From assembly GCA_015654985.1 (NCBI GenBank), contig JAATFW010000057.1, positions 1 to 39,477 of the forward strand: a DNA stretch of 39,477 nt. The letters run 5' to 3'. This document shows positions 17,041-25,996 of the stretch, in pieces. This DNA comes from Sphingobacteriales bacterium (GTDB lineage Bacteria; Bacteroidota; Bacteroidia; Sphingobacteriales; Sphingobacteriaceae). The notes beneath the pieces were generated by a model. The model made no database searches. It was not told the DNA's origin and saw only the letters and a program-made list of their open reading frames with translations. The stretch's first letter is position 1, and every line of letters starts with the position of its first letter. Both the position numbers and the translations under genes were made by a program.

Positions 17041-20000
17041 TCATAAATTTATATTCGCTCCTATTACAAACTGGCGGCTCTTGGGATAGGCAGAATAATC
17101 TACACCCGGAGTTACCCTGTTATTCCTTCTGGTATCCGCTTCAGGATCAAATCCGGTATAATTGGTCAGGCAGAAGAGATTATACCCTGTAAGATAAATC
17201 CGTATATTATTGGCGTGGATCTTTTTGACAAATAAAGCAGGCAAAGTATAGCCTATTGAAGCGGTAGCCAGCCTGAGGAATGATCCGTCTTCAACCGCCC
17301 AGCTGTGAAATACGGATTTCTTCATGTACGGCGACCATAAAGTGGTATTTTTATTCATCTCCGCTAACTGCGCCGGGTCATTGACGATTTCGCCGACAGC
17401 GGAAAGGTTGGTCCATCTTTTACCTTCCTCCATAATGGTGCTCATATTCCTGAACTGATACTTGGTTGGAGAGGTGAACTCAATTTTATCGGCATTATAG
17501 ATATCATTACCAAAACTCCAGGTAAAGTTGGTCATCAGATCAAAACCTTTTACCCTCCCTGAGATACTGAATCCGCCTGTATGGAGAGGATTAGCATCCC
17601 CGATAATCGTTTTATCTGATTCAGAGATCTTGTTGCCCGCATCACCGTCTATATTTTTCAGTTTCAGTCCGCCGGGCCTTACAGCGTCGGCACCTGTTAC
17701 TTCAGTAGCATCTGCCACCCCCTGCTTTAAGATCCATTTGGTGCCATCATAGTTATCGAAGTCTGATACTTCATAGCGGCCATCAGTTAGAAATCCATAC
17801 ATCTGCCCGATCGGCTGGCCCGGCTGAATAATGAAATCGGCGCCCACCTCGGTATTTTGCCAGTTTGTAGCCTTAGTATATCCTGAAGTAAGAGGCCCGA
17901 GATTTAAAACTTTGTTTTTGTTAAAACTTATATTAAAAGAGAAATCCAGCCCATAGTCTTTTCTTTTAACAGCCGCGTAGTTCATGGATATTTCCAGGCC
18001 TTTATTCTGAGTTTCTCCTATGTTCTGATACTGGGTATTATATCCTGACCCCATGATCGTAAATTCCATGAGCAGATCTTTTGCATTATTTTTATAAAGT
18101 TCGGCAGTACCGGTGAGACGCCTGTTAAACACTGAAAAGTCCAGTCCCAGGTCCAGAGAACGTGTCGACTCCCATTTGAGGTCGGGGTTATTTAGCGTGG
18201 TGCCGGCAGTCCACCATGAATCGGCTATGCTGAGCCAGGGCTTTGGATCTGCCACTCCAAACGTTTTAAGGGTTTGTCCGGCAGGTATATTGTTATTTCC
18301 CGAAATGCCATAGCTCAACCGCAGTTTTAATTCATCAAGCCAGTCTCTTTTTATAAACGGCTCATCAGACATTCTCCATGCAACTGCTGCCGACGGAAAA
18401 TATCCCCATTGATTGCCGGGAGTAAATTTGCTGGAACCATCTGCCCTTAGTGTTCCTGTGAATAAATATTTACCCTGGTAATCATATAAAACACGGGAGA
18501 AAAATGACATGAGCTTGTTGTCGGGGTAGTAGAACCTGTTATATTGAACCGGGTCTCCCTCTCCCAAAAAATGAAAGGCCATATCTGCGTTAAAAAAGTC
18601 AGGAAGTCCCTCTGTACGGCTGTTGATCTTATCAGAAGCAGCCAGGATCGTTTCCTGCCCGAGTAATACGGTAAGCGATTGGTTATTACTTAATAAGTGG
18701 CCAAATTTAAAATTTAAAGTATTGGTGTTCCTGAAAGTCCTGGTATATACATCAGAGGTCTGTACCAGCGGCTTCCCGCTGTTTTCGGGAAGGGTACCCG
18801 ATTTGGAATCCGTGGTAGTAACACCGTAAAAGGACTCAAGTCCGTTCCAGTATTCATCCAGTCCTACCTCAGTTCTTAATTTCAGCCATTTCGTGATACC
18901 CCATGAAGCCGATCCGTTCAGATTGTAATTGGTTCTCAGTCTTTCCTTGTAATTATCGTTCAGGGCTGTTATCGGGTCGGTTAAGCCATTGTCCAGTTCA
19001 TCAGGATCAATATCTTCGTTGATATTCTTTATATCAAAGGGCATTTGAATTACAGAATGTTTAATCCTGCCAAACGAATTGGAAGGAAGGTCATCCTGCC
19101 CTCCCGACTCTCCTGAAATACCATCCCCTTTTGCAGAGGTCCTGGCCATTCTGCCGGAAAAGTCGAAACTGATATTTTTATCTGCATCATAATTCAGTTT
19201 CAGGCTCAAATTATCCCTTTTATAGCCGGAAGTTTCCAGGATGGCTTTATCATCAATATGGTTGTATGAAAAGTTAAACCTTATTTTTTCGTTCCCCCCT
19301 GAAATACCGAGATTATGGTTAAACATAGTGCCGGTACGCCCGAATACCTTTTCCTGCCAGTCTACACCTTCTGTTCCTTTATATTTATCAAGGCCTGAAA
19401 AGTCACCAAATACGGCAGTGAACTGATCGCGTATATTTCTTAAAGAGTGAAGCTCATACTGCCACATCAGATAATCATAAGGCGATAGCACATCCATTTT
19501 GGAGGCAACATTTTTAATGCCTGCATAAGCATTATAGCTTATAGAAAGCTTTCCCTTTTTACCGCTTTTGGTGGTTACCAATACAATTCCATTTGCGCCG
19601 CGGGACCCGTAAATAGCAGTGGAAGAGGCATCTTTTAATACGTCGATCGATTCGATATCAGACGGGGGGATGTCTGCAATACTGTTTACCGGGAAACCAT
19701 CTACCAGAAACAGAGGTGAATTATCACTGGTTATAGAGCCTCCGCCGCGGACACGAATAATGACGTCGGCATCTGGATTGCCTTCCGGAATTGTAATTTT
19801 CACTCCGGCGAGACGCCCGGCCATAGCCTCTACGGGAGAAGATACTGGAACTGACGTTAAATCTTTATTTCCTATAGAACTAACAGCTCCGGTGGCGTCT
19901 CTTCGTTTTATTGTTCCATAGCCGATTGCGACCACTTCGTCCAGGGCTAACACCGCTTCCTTTAACTGTACATTAATAACAGTATTGGTCAGTACCGGAA

Positions 20001-20580
20001 CCTCCTGACTTGCAAAACCAATAAAGGTAAAAACAAGGACAGACTTTTCCCCTGCAACATTAATCCGGTAAGAGCCATCCTGACCGGTAATTGTTCCACC
20101 GGGGTCATTTTTCACCTTTACGCTTACTCCCTGCAGAGGTATTCCTTTTTCATCGGTTACTTTCCCCGAAATAGTGATCTGTTGGTCATGCTCCTGTACA
20201 AGCTCTCTTTCTGCCCTCCTTTTAATAATTACGGTTTTATTTTTTTCATTTATATAAAATGAAACAGGTTGATTCTTAAGACATTTTTCAAGCGCTTCCT
20301 TTAACATGATCTTGCTGGCGCTTAAAGAAACAGGTTTAAGGCTCTTCATTAAATCGGCAGTACAAAGAAAATCGTAACCGGTTTGAGCCCTGAGCTGATT
20401 AAAAACTACCTCTGCCGGTTGGTTCTCCACGTTAAGAGTAACCATCTGGGCATAAGATGACGCTTTTGACTGAAATAATACGACAATAAAAAAAAGAATG
20501 GTTAGTTTCATTCTGAGCCAGCAATTAGAATTAATACAGAATAGGCTCCTGCATATTAATGCACTAAAAATTTTATACAT
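17041..20580 (-). CDS. SusC/RagA-family TonB-dependent receptor with N-terminal STN domain
   Basis: A full-length 1179-residue outer-membrane receptor. Order: signal peptide (hydrophobic core after MKLTILFFIVV; either Met1 or Met24 could start); STN secretin/TonB short N-terminal domain (about 45-122, QPAEVVFNQLRAQTGYDFL and ALEKCLKNQPVSFYI); carboxypeptidase-regulatory-like domain (about 135-207, ITISGKVTDEKGIPLQGVSV); linker LDEVVAIGYGTIKRRDATG; plug (VLKDASSTAIYGSRGANG); and a 22-strand-type barrel ending in SRQFVIGANINL. The STN domain is the contact that passes the substrate signal to a FecR anti-sigma factor, and a FecR gene lies directly upstream (20718-21863) with its sigma factor (22004-22600). 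This receptor therefore probably controls its own expression when it transports substrate. It is followed by susD after 18 bp. Confidence 0.96.
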   Translation of the reverse strand: MYKIFSALICRSLFCINSNCWLRMKLTILFFIVVLFQSKASSYAQMVTLNVENQPAEVVFNQLRAQTGYDFLCTADLMKSLKPVSLSASKIMLKEALEKCLKNQPVSFYINEKNKTVIIKRRAERELVQEHDQQITISGKVTDEKGIPLQGVSVKVKNDPGGTITGQDGSYRINVAGEKSVLVFTFIGFASQEVPVLTNTVINVQLKEAVLALDEVVAIGYGTIKRRDATGAVSSIGNKDLTSVPVSSPVEAMAGRLAGVKITIPEGNPDADVIIRVRGGGSITSDNSPLFLVDGFPVNSIADIPPSDIESIDVLKDASSTAIYGSRGANGIVLVTTKSGKKGKLSISYNAYAGIKNVASKMDVLSPYDYLMWQYELHSLRNIRDQFTAVFGDFSGLDKYKGTEGVDWQEKVFGRTGTMFNHNLGISGGNEKIRFNFSYNHIDDKAILETSGYKRDNLSLKLNYDADKNISFDFSGRMARTSAKGDGISGESGGQDDLPSNSFGRIKHSVIQMPFDIKNINEDIDPDELDNGLTDPITALNDNYKERLRTNYNLNGSASWGITKWLKLRTEVGLDEYWNGLESFYGVTTTDSKSGTLPENSGKPLVQTSDVYTRTFRNTNTLNFKFGHLLSNNQSLTVLLGQETILAASDKINSRTEGLPDFFNADMAFHFLGEGDPVQYNRFYYPDNKLMSFFSRVLYDYQGKYLFTGTLRADGSSKFTPGNQWGYFPSAAVAWRMSDEPFIKRDWLDELKLRLSYGISGNNNIPAGQTLKTFGVADPKPWLSIADSWWTAGTTLNNPDLKWESTRSLDLGLDFSVFNRRLTGTAELYKNNAKDLLMEFTIMGSGYNTQYQNIGETQNKGLEISMNYAAVKRKDYGLDFSFNISFNKNKVLNLGPLTSGYTKATNWQNTEVGADFIIQPGQPIGQMYGFLTDGRYEVSDFDNYDGTKWILKQGVADATEVTGADAVRPGGLKLKNIDGDAGNKISESDKTIIGDANPLHTGGFSISGRVKGFDLMTNFTWSFGNDIYNADKIEFTSPTKYQFRNMSTIMEEGKRWTNLSAVGEIVNDPAQLAEMNKNTTLWSPYMKKSVFHSWAVEDGSFLRLATASIGYTLPALFVKKIHANNIRIYLTGYNLFCLTNYTGFDPEADTRRNNRVTPGVDYSAYPKSRQFVIGANINL

Positions 20581-20637
20581 TTGAATGTTAGGTTTAATTA
20601 TAAACGGTTGTTTCGCAGCAATTGATTTATACCTGAC

Positions 20638-20686
20638 CCGGCAATTGCCGGATACCGGGGGCGCTCCAATGCTTCCGGTATTTTTT
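20638..20686. promoter_or_regulatory. Stem-loops between fecR and the STN-type susC
   Basis: The 137-bp spacer holds a 14-nt perfect palindrome CCGGCAATTGCCGG (20638-20651) directly followed by a second stem ATACCGG...CCGGTAT (20652-20681), with a run of six T (20681-20686) on the plus strand. On the plus strand this looks like an intrinsic terminator, although no plus gene precedes it. On the minus strand, the direction of the operon, the same stems form but without a T tract. They may separate the regulatory genes from the high-level receptor transcript, or block antisense transcription. No TAnnTTTG promoter box was found for susC here. Confidence 0.4.
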
Positions 20687-20717
20687 AGGTTTAAATCGTT
20701 ATTAAATTCATAAATAA

Positions 20718-21863
20718 TTATTTCATAACGATTATCCTCCTTCCATCAACTTTAAAGTGGACATCATCTGTTTGTTCAAGATCATTCAGCAGATCTGTGA
20801 GACCTTTTGAACGGGAATAAGTACCCCAGAACCGCTTGTCTTTTACATCATCCTTAAATTCGATATCTGTATCGTACCATCTGGATATCTTATTCATAAT
20901 ACTCTCCAATCCTTCATTATCAAATTTAAAATAACCCTGCCTCCAGGCAATTGCATCATCTGTATTTACAGAAGTTACCTTAACTGAATTTGAAATATTG
21001 CTGATGGACACTGCCTGTCCCGGCTTTAACAGGATCTCGGTTTTGTTTTTTATAATCTTTACTGATCCTTCTAAAAGGGTAGTAATAACAGCCGCATCAT
21101 TGTTATACGCCATCACATTAAAATGAGTTCCCAGCACCCTGATTATCTGATCTCCTGATCTAACCAGAAATGGCTTATTCCTGTTCCCGGCAATCTCAAA
21201 GTATGCTTCTCCTGTAATGGTTACAATCCGTTCGTTTCCCGGAAAAGAGACGGGAAAGGTTATTGAAGAAGCCGAATTGAGCCATACGCTGGAACCGTCT
21301 GACAATGTTAAATGATATAAGCTGCCACAGGGTATTGTTAATGTATTATAAGTAATTTTATTTTTGCTGGCTGGTTCACCTTTGCCGTCTTGATAAATAA
21401 TATTGCCATTACCAGCCTTTACTACCCGGTTACCAGCCTGGCTGGAAAGCATTCCGTCAGCCGCATTATCCAGGGCAATGGTAGTTCCGTCTGCCAGGGT
21501 AAGCAATGCCTTCCCGCTTGCCGGAATACTTTTCTCCGTATTTTTTACCGTTTTTATTGCAGGCAGCTTACCTTTCGTTCTCTCACTGTAAAACCAAAAT
21601 GACACACTTAACACCAACAGAACAGAGGCTGCTGCCAGTAACAATCGTAACGTATGAGCAGGTTTATAAGTGGTTCTGATGATCTCTTTTTGTGTTGCTT
21701 CCCATATTTCCGCTTTTCGTCCTTCGGCATCAATTTCACTGGCTGAAAGCTTACGTCTGGTTGATTCTTCAAGGTAAAATCTTTCCAATAACAGTTTCTC
21801 TTCCGGAGTACAATCGCCTTTAAGATATCTATCTATTAATTTTTCAGACTCTGCCTTGTTCAT
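20718..21863 (-). CDS. FecR-family anti-sigma factor
   Basis: A 381-residue inner-membrane protein that holds the ECF sigma factor until the outer-membrane receptor signals. Seen here: a cytoplasmic N-terminal region with the family opening ESEKLIDRYLKGDCTPEEK (1-65), one membrane helix (about 71-92, LRLLLAAASVLLVLSVSFWF), and the periplasmic FecR domain with the classical core LSDGSSVWLNSASSITFP and GEAYFEIAGN...PFLVRSG, RVLGTHFNVMAY and LLEGSVKI. A C-terminal DUF4974 domain (about 310-381, FDNEGLESIMNKISRWYD and FWGTYSRSKGLTDLLN) contacts the receptor STN domain. It lies between the sigma gene (140 bp upstream) and the STN receptor (137 bp downstream) on the same strand, which defines the signalling trio. 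Confidence 0.96.
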   Translation of the reverse strand: MNKAESEKLIDRYLKGDCTPEEKLLLERFYLEESTRRKLSASEIDAEGRKAEIWEATQKEIIRTTYKPAHTLRLLLAAASVLLVLSVSFWFYSERTKGKLPAIKTVKNTEKSIPASGKALLTLADGTTIALDNAADGMLSSQAGNRVVKAGNGNIIYQDGKGEPASKNKITYNTLTIPCGSLYHLTLSDGSSVWLNSASSITFPVSFPGNERIVTITGEAYFEIAGNRNKPFLVRSGDQIIRVLGTHFNVMAYNNDAAVITTLLEGSVKIIKNKTEILLKPGQAVSISNISNSVKVTSVNTDDAIAWRQGYFKFDNEGLESIMNKISRWYDTDIEFKDDVKDKRFWGTYSRSKGLTDLLNDLEQTDDVHFKVDGRRIIVMK

Positions 21864-22003
21864 AATTTAGTTGTCTTCAGAATAGAGACACTTCCCGAGG
21901 GGGGGTAGTAGCAGATCAAGGTGAAATATTTTGACTTTTTATTTTTAAGTCCGCATAATAGTTCATTGTGCGCCTTTTTTTAAAGTATTCGGGCGCATTC
22001 TGT

Positions 22004-22600
22004 TTATCGTTTAAATAAAAAACAGAGAATCAGCAGTAATCCTCCGATACTGCCCAGCTTAATCCTGATGATTTTGATTGCATTGCTGATCTGTTTTTTA
22101 ACAGTATGATCAGATATATTTAGTTCAAGACCGATTTCTTTATGTGAGAGATGCTTTTTCCGGCTCAGTTCAAATATCTCACGCATCTTTGGAGGAAGAT
22201 TCTGAATTTCTGCGTCTAAAGCAACAGCGAGTTCTTTTTCATTAATCTTTTCAATAACAGAAAACTGATTTAAATCAATATATAACGCCAGTGCATCTTC
22301 AAAGGCAGTACGTGTTTTCTTCTGCCTGATCTTATTAAGAACTTTATTCCGGGTAGTTATATAGAGGTATCCGGATAAATTTGTTTGCAAATGAAGTTCT
22401 CCTGCTTTAATCTTTGTCCAGAGTGAGACAAACAGCTCCTGAACAAGATCTTTTGCTTCATCTTCGTCTTCAAGCATCTTTAATGCATGAAGAAACATCT
22501 TATCCCAGTACCTGTTAAAAACTTCAGTAAATGCCATTGAATCTCCTGACCACAGGAGGTCTGAAAGTTCAATGTCGCTTAATGAATGATATGAGTACAT
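22004..22600 (-). CDS. ECF-type RNA polymerase sigma factor
   Basis: A 198-residue sigma-70 family protein of the extracytoplasmic-function class, Bacteroidota FecI-like group. Region 2 covers about residues 20-90 (FTEVFNRYWDKMFLHALKML, EDEAKDLVQELFVSLW). Region 4 covers about 130-185 (LPPKMREIFELSRKKHLSHK and EIGLELNISDHTVKKQI, a helix-turn-helix). The C-terminus ends in a short hydrophobic tail (GGLLLILCFLFKR), which could touch the membrane or the anti-sigma factor. The gene heads the minus-strand locus sigma-fecR-susC-susD-beta-helix and should direct transcription of the receptor genes when FecR releases it. The start at 22600 keeps the full first helix (SDIELSDLLWSGD). Confidence 0.95.
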   Translation of the reverse strand: MYSYHSLSDIELSDLLWSGDSMAFTEVFNRYWDKMFLHALKMLEDEDEAKDLVQELFVSLWTKIKAGELHLQTNLSGYLYITTRNKVLNKIRQKKTRTAFEDALALYIDLNQFSVIEKINEKELAVALDAEIQNLPPKMREIFELSRKKHLSHKEIGLELNISDHTVKKQISNAIKIIRIKLGSIGGLLLILCFLFKR

Positions 22601-22633
22601 ATAATTGGTTATTGGAAACAGATCCTTTTATTT

Positions 22634-22641
22634 CAAAGATA
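22634..22641 (-). promoter_or_regulatory. Putative promoter -7 box of the sigma gene
   Basis: TATCTTTG on the minus strand matches the Bacteroidota -7 consensus TAnnTTTG and lies 34-41 bases upstream of the sigma start codon, giving a short leader. A TTTG that could serve as the -33 box lies only 11 bases further up, closer than usual, so the match is partial. Confidence 0.4.
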
Positions 22642-22885
22642 TTATATTAAAACAAATACTGACGAACAGAACCGCCATTCCCCTCTTTTATATTAACAAC
22701 TGCCTTTTTTGAGAAGTTTAAATCAATGAATATTTTATTGCCTGTTCCGGCATGCGACGCTGCAAATACCGGCGTCGTCAGAACAGATAAAATTAAATTC
22801 GCTCAAAAATCACTCCGGCTACTACAAAATGAAACTTTATCTGTTAACAGGTAAATCAGTACAAATGCTTTGATAAGTATTCAAT

Positions 22886-23419
22886 ATGGATAAACCAGAC
22901 AAAAAAAATTTCTTTGATAATTTAGCAAGTAAGATAACAGGATGGACCGGAAGTTCTTCTGCTTTTATCATAGCCCTTTTAATTGTCGTTATATGGGCAA
23001 TTTCGGGGCCTGTTTTTCATTATTCAGAAACATGGCAATTGGTAATTAACACCGGAACAACTATTATTACATTTCTGATGGTATTCATTATTCAGAAATC
23101 GCAGAATAAGGACTCTAAAGCTGTACAACTCAAATTGAATGAACTCATTGCAGCAAACCGGCATACAAGCAACAGGATGGTAGATATTGAAGATCTTACA
23201 GAGGACGAACTGAATAATCTGAGGGACTTTTATTCGCGTCTTTCAGAGCTTGCTGAGCAGGAGGATGATATCCATAAATCTCATTCTATTGACACGGCCG
23301 AAAAGCTGCAGGAAAAAAAGAGCAGAATACGCGAATCAAGGCTCAAACCACAGGCTTCAAAACAGCGCAAACTTTGCAGGAATTGTGTAGTCGATCAGTT
23401 AGTATCAAAAAGAACGTGA
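22886..23419 (+). CDS. Low-affinity iron permease family membrane protein
   Basis: A 177-residue membrane protein of the family named after yeast low-affinity iron permease (PF04120). Seen here: a short N-terminal cytoplasmic part (KKNFFDNLASKITGWTGSS), two membrane helices (about 26-45, AFIIALLIVVIWAISGPVF; and about 52-70, LVINTGTTIITFLMVFIIQK), the diagnostic QKSQNKDSKAVQLKLNELIA segment, and a hydrophilic tail with EDLTEDELNNLRDFY. In bacteria the iron-transport role is unproven, so the name is a family label. The last 30 residues, rich in Lys/Arg with two cysteines (KLCRNC), look unlike the family core. It diverges from the sigma gene across a 285-bp spacer and converges with the kinase gene, leaving 24 bp between stops. 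Confidence 0.85.
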   Translation: MDKPDKKNFFDNLASKITGWTGSSSAFIIALLIVVIWAISGPVFHYSETWQLVINTGTTIITFLMVFIIQKSQNKDSKAVQLKLNELIAANRHTSNRMVDIEDLTEDELNNLRDFYSRLSELAEQEDDIHKSHSIDTAEKLQEKKSRIRESRLKPQASKQRKLCRNCVVDQLVSKRT

Positions 23420-23443
23420 TCTTAAAGATGCTAAGCCGGCTAA

Positions 23444-24841
23444 TTACAGCGGCAGGCTAAACCAGAAAACAGATCCTTTATTTTCTTCGCTGGAGACCCC
23501 CATTCTTCCACCATGTCTCACCACGATCTGGGAGGAAATATACAAGCCCAGTCCCAGTCCCTGAAAAGACTCTTTCACATTGCCTACTCTGTAAAAACGG
23601 TCAAATATTTTATCAATCTCCTCCCTGGAAATGCCAATTCCGTTGTCTTTAACGTAAATCACAATAAAGTTATCCTCTATTTTTGTGAATACGTGAATAG
23701 AATTGGCGTCGGGAGAATATTTCATACCGTTTGAAAGAAGATTAATAAGTACCTGCCCGATCCGGTCTTTATCTCCATTAATAATTACTGCGGGGCCGGG
23801 CTCCGTTATTATCTGATGCTTTTGACCGGGGTTCTGCATGCTGTCTGTTATTTCAGAAATGAGATCGTTAAGATCGAAATGAACTTTGTTCAGATGCATA
23901 ATACCCGACTGTAGTTTAGTTACATCGAGCAGATCAAAGATCATGCTTACTACCCGGTTAATCTGCTTATCTATTTTATTTACCAGAATGGCTGAGGTTA
24001 CATTCTCCTCTTTTTTCATCCGCATTTCGAGTACCTGCGTATAAGCTTTTAAACTTGTCAGGGGGGTTTTTAATTCATGGGAGGCAACACCGATAAAATC
24101 CTCCATCTGATGATCGCGAACTACTCTTTCTGTTACATCAATGAAACTCACAACCATAGATTTAACAGAAGGTTCTTCTATCAGGTTAGTAATTGTACTT
24201 TCAACCCATATCGGATGACCGAGCTTATGTATAATTTTATGCTGAACTTTAATACTCCGGTCTGTATGAGATGCCGAATTATAAAATTTCTCTTTCACAT
24301 AAGACATCTCCTCATGAACAAGCATTGCCCAAAAATCCAGGCTTTTAAAGTCTTCTGAAGTGTAGCCGGTAATTTTCCAGACGGCAGGGTTGCTATACGT
24401 TATATGTCCATCCAGCTTTAACATCATAACCCCATCTGAACTCTTTTCAATCAGAACTTTAAAAGTTCTCTGAGTCTCGGCCACATGATTAACTACTTTC
24501 CCCAGGCTGTCACCTGTATAAGCAAGCAGAAAACATTCCAGCAAAAATATAATAAGCTGGAGAGCATCATTTTCTTTGATTGAAAAACTATAGTACGGAG
24601 GGAAAAAAAAGTAATTAATGACTATTGTGCTGAGAATACAGGCAAATACTGCAGGCCATTTTCCATAAAACCTTACAACAATAATTATAACCGCAAAATA
24701 AAGAAGAAATGGGGTTTTACTGCCCAAAGAATAAAAAAACGATAGTTTTAAACCGGTAGCTACAGCAACTAAAAAAAGAGAAATAATATACTTTATATAC
24801 CAGGGCTTGGCGGCGCTCTTTAAAAAACTATTGTTTTTCAT
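23444..24841 (-). CDS. Membrane sensor histidine kinase with DUF4118-like membrane region and PAS domain
   Basis: A sensor kinase of 465 residues from the ATG at 24841; a GTG at 24883 would add 14 residues. Domains: a four-helix membrane region resembling the KdpD-type DUF4118 module (about 15-115, with FLLYFAVIIIVVRFYGKWPAVF and FFFPPYYSF); a PAS domain (about 125-240, ISNPAVWKITGYTSEDF-like, seen as TYSNPAVWKITGYTSEDF); HisKA with phospho-acceptor His255 in GVASHELKTPLT; and HATPase_c with the N-box VLINLLSNGMKYSPD (about 364-378) and G-boxes DNGIGI and GLGLGLYIS. No receiver or output domain is fused and no response-regulator gene is adjacent, so its partner lies elsewhere. The signal is unknown; the DUF4118 region in KdpD is linked to potassium or turgor, but that should not be carried over. 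Confidence 0.93.
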   Translation of the reverse strand: MKNNSFLKSAAKPWYIKYIISLFLVAVATGLKLSFFYSLGSKTPFLLYFAVIIIVVRFYGKWPAVFACILSTIVINYFFFPPYYSFSIKENDALQLIIFLLECFLLAYTGDSLGKVVNHVAETQRTFKVLIEKSSDGVMMLKLDGHITYSNPAVWKITGYTSEDFKSLDFWAMLVHEEMSYVKEKFYNSASHTDRSIKVQHKIIHKLGHPIWVESTITNLIEEPSVKSMVVSFIDVTERVVRDHQMEDFIGVASHELKTPLTSLKAYTQVLEMRMKKEENVTSAILVNKIDKQINRVVSMIFDLLDVTKLQSGIMHLNKVHFDLNDLISEITDSMQNPGQKHQIITEPGPAVIINGDKDRIGQVLINLLSNGMKYSPDANSIHVFTKIEDNFIVIYVKDNGIGISREEIDKIFDRFYRVGNVKESFQGLGLGLYISSQIVVRHGGRMGVSSEENKGSVFWFSLPL

Positions 24842-24883
24842 CGTCAGGTTCAATACATTAGTAATCTGGTCCTCTTTCCACAC

Positions 24884-25160
24884 GCATAGAGAACTAAATT
24901 CAAAGTAAGTAAAGTTATTGTTAATTCAAATTTTTTCGAATGATATAAATACTGAAAATCAGGGTGGGGATTACGCGTTTTAATTGAAAAAAATTTACAG
25001 TCTAAACAGACAGCAAAAGTTAAGAGTTTATATAAAAGAAATTATCTGAGTTTCTCCTATAAAATAATTCAAAAATTCAAAGACCAACCCAGGCACTATT
25101 TTTATTCGTCTGTGTGCAGCTTAAAAAACTTCATGTACATTTGCAGTTTAAAAAACAAGT
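24884..25160. promoter_or_regulatory. AT-rich spacer with promoter for the acid-phosphatase gene
   Basis: A 277-bp divergent spacer. At 25136-25143 the plus strand reads TACATTTG, a perfect TAnnTTTG -7 box, 18 bases before the ATG at 25161, so the leader would be about 10 bases. A clear -33 TTTG is not present. Nothing else recognisable was seen in the spacer. Confidence 0.45.
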
Positions 25161-25958
25161 ATGAAATACTCCCGGTTTTTAGCATATACTCTTATCTGTT
25201 TAATTACAATATCCTGCTCGGTAAAAAGGCCAGTTACAAATAGCGTACTAGCTTCAGATGGGAAATTATGGGCTGCTTTATGGCAGCAGCGCGCAGCGGA
25301 GTATAAAGCATTATGTTTTCAGGCCTATAATATTGCCCGCCTCAGGCTCGATCAGGACCTGCAGACTGATATGCCTGCACGGCGCGCCATAATAACCGAT
25401 ATTGACGAAACGATCCTTGATAACAGCCCTAACGCTGTTCATCAGGCTTTGCAAGGAAGAGAATTTGAACCTGATTCATGGTATAAGTGGACAGCTAAAG
25501 CTGATTGCGATACCCTTGCCGGAGCCCTTTCATTCTTCAGATATGCTGCGTCGAAAGGCGTAACCGTTTTTTATATCACTAACAGGGATGAACAGGAGCG
25601 GGAAGCAACCCTAAAGAATCTTCGCCGTTTTGGTTTTCCTGATGCCGACAATGAGCACCTGCTGCTAAAACAAACTGTTTCGGATAAAGAGGACAGACGG
25701 TTGGAAGTGCTAAAAAGTCACAGAATCGTACTGCTCCTTGGCGATAACCTAAGCGATTTCTCAAAGTTATTTAACAAATTACCTGAAGATGAAAGGATGA
25801 AGATTACCCGGCAGCAGTCAGGAAACTTCGGCAGCAAATTCATTGTTTTACCAAACTCAACTTATGGCGACTGGGAAAATGCCATATTCCAATATAACTA
25901 TAAAATAAATCCGGCTCAAAAGGAAGAAATTATAAAGAAGAGTTTAAGAGACGAATGA
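25161..25958 (+). CDS. 5'-nucleotidase, lipoprotein e(P4) family (class C acid phosphatase, HAD fold)
   Basis: A 265-residue lipoprotein phosphatase that removes phosphate from nucleotides or other monoesters at the cell envelope. Seen here: a lipoprotein signal with the Cys19 box ITISC; then WQQRAAEYKALCFQAYNIA, typical of the family; the HAD nucleophile motif IITDIDETILDNSP with Asp80 and Asp82; motif II in VTVFYITNRDEQER; the Lys-containing stretch; and the acidic motif LLLGDNLSDFS. In Haemophilus the e(P4) protein takes part in NAD and haem uptake, and here a general phosphate- or nucleotide-scavenging role is the safer reading. It has its own promoter box and ends 39 bp before the convergent ytxH-like gene. 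Confidence 0.93.
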   Translation: MKYSRFLAYTLICLITISCSVKRPVTNSVLASDGKLWAALWQQRAAEYKALCFQAYNIARLRLDQDLQTDMPARRAIITDIDETILDNSPNAVHQALQGREFEPDSWYKWTAKADCDTLAGALSFFRYAASKGVTVFYITNRDEQEREATLKNLRRFGFPDADNEHLLLKQTVSDKEDRRLEVLKSHRIVLLLGDNLSDFSKLFNKLPEDERMKITRQQSGNFGSKFIVLPNSTYGDWENAIFQYNYKINPAQKEEIIKKSLRDE

Positions 25959-25984
25959 GAGAAGGATTATTCCCACTCTCATTC
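25953..25984. terminator. Hairpin between convergent genes
   Basis: A 9-bp perfect stem GAATGAGAG/CTCTCATTC with a loop that can pair further (GGA/TCC) starts within the last codons of the phosphatase gene and lies 12 bp before the end of the convergent ytxH-like gene. It is well placed to end transcription from both sides. There is no strong T run, so efficiency is uncertain. Confidence 0.5.
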
Positions 25985-25996
25985 ATTCCCTGTCAT

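Noticed and set aside
22726-22854. 42-codon plus-strand frame in the spacer before the iron-permease-like gene
   Set aside because: No recognisable motif, no ribosome-binding signal and short; likely chance.
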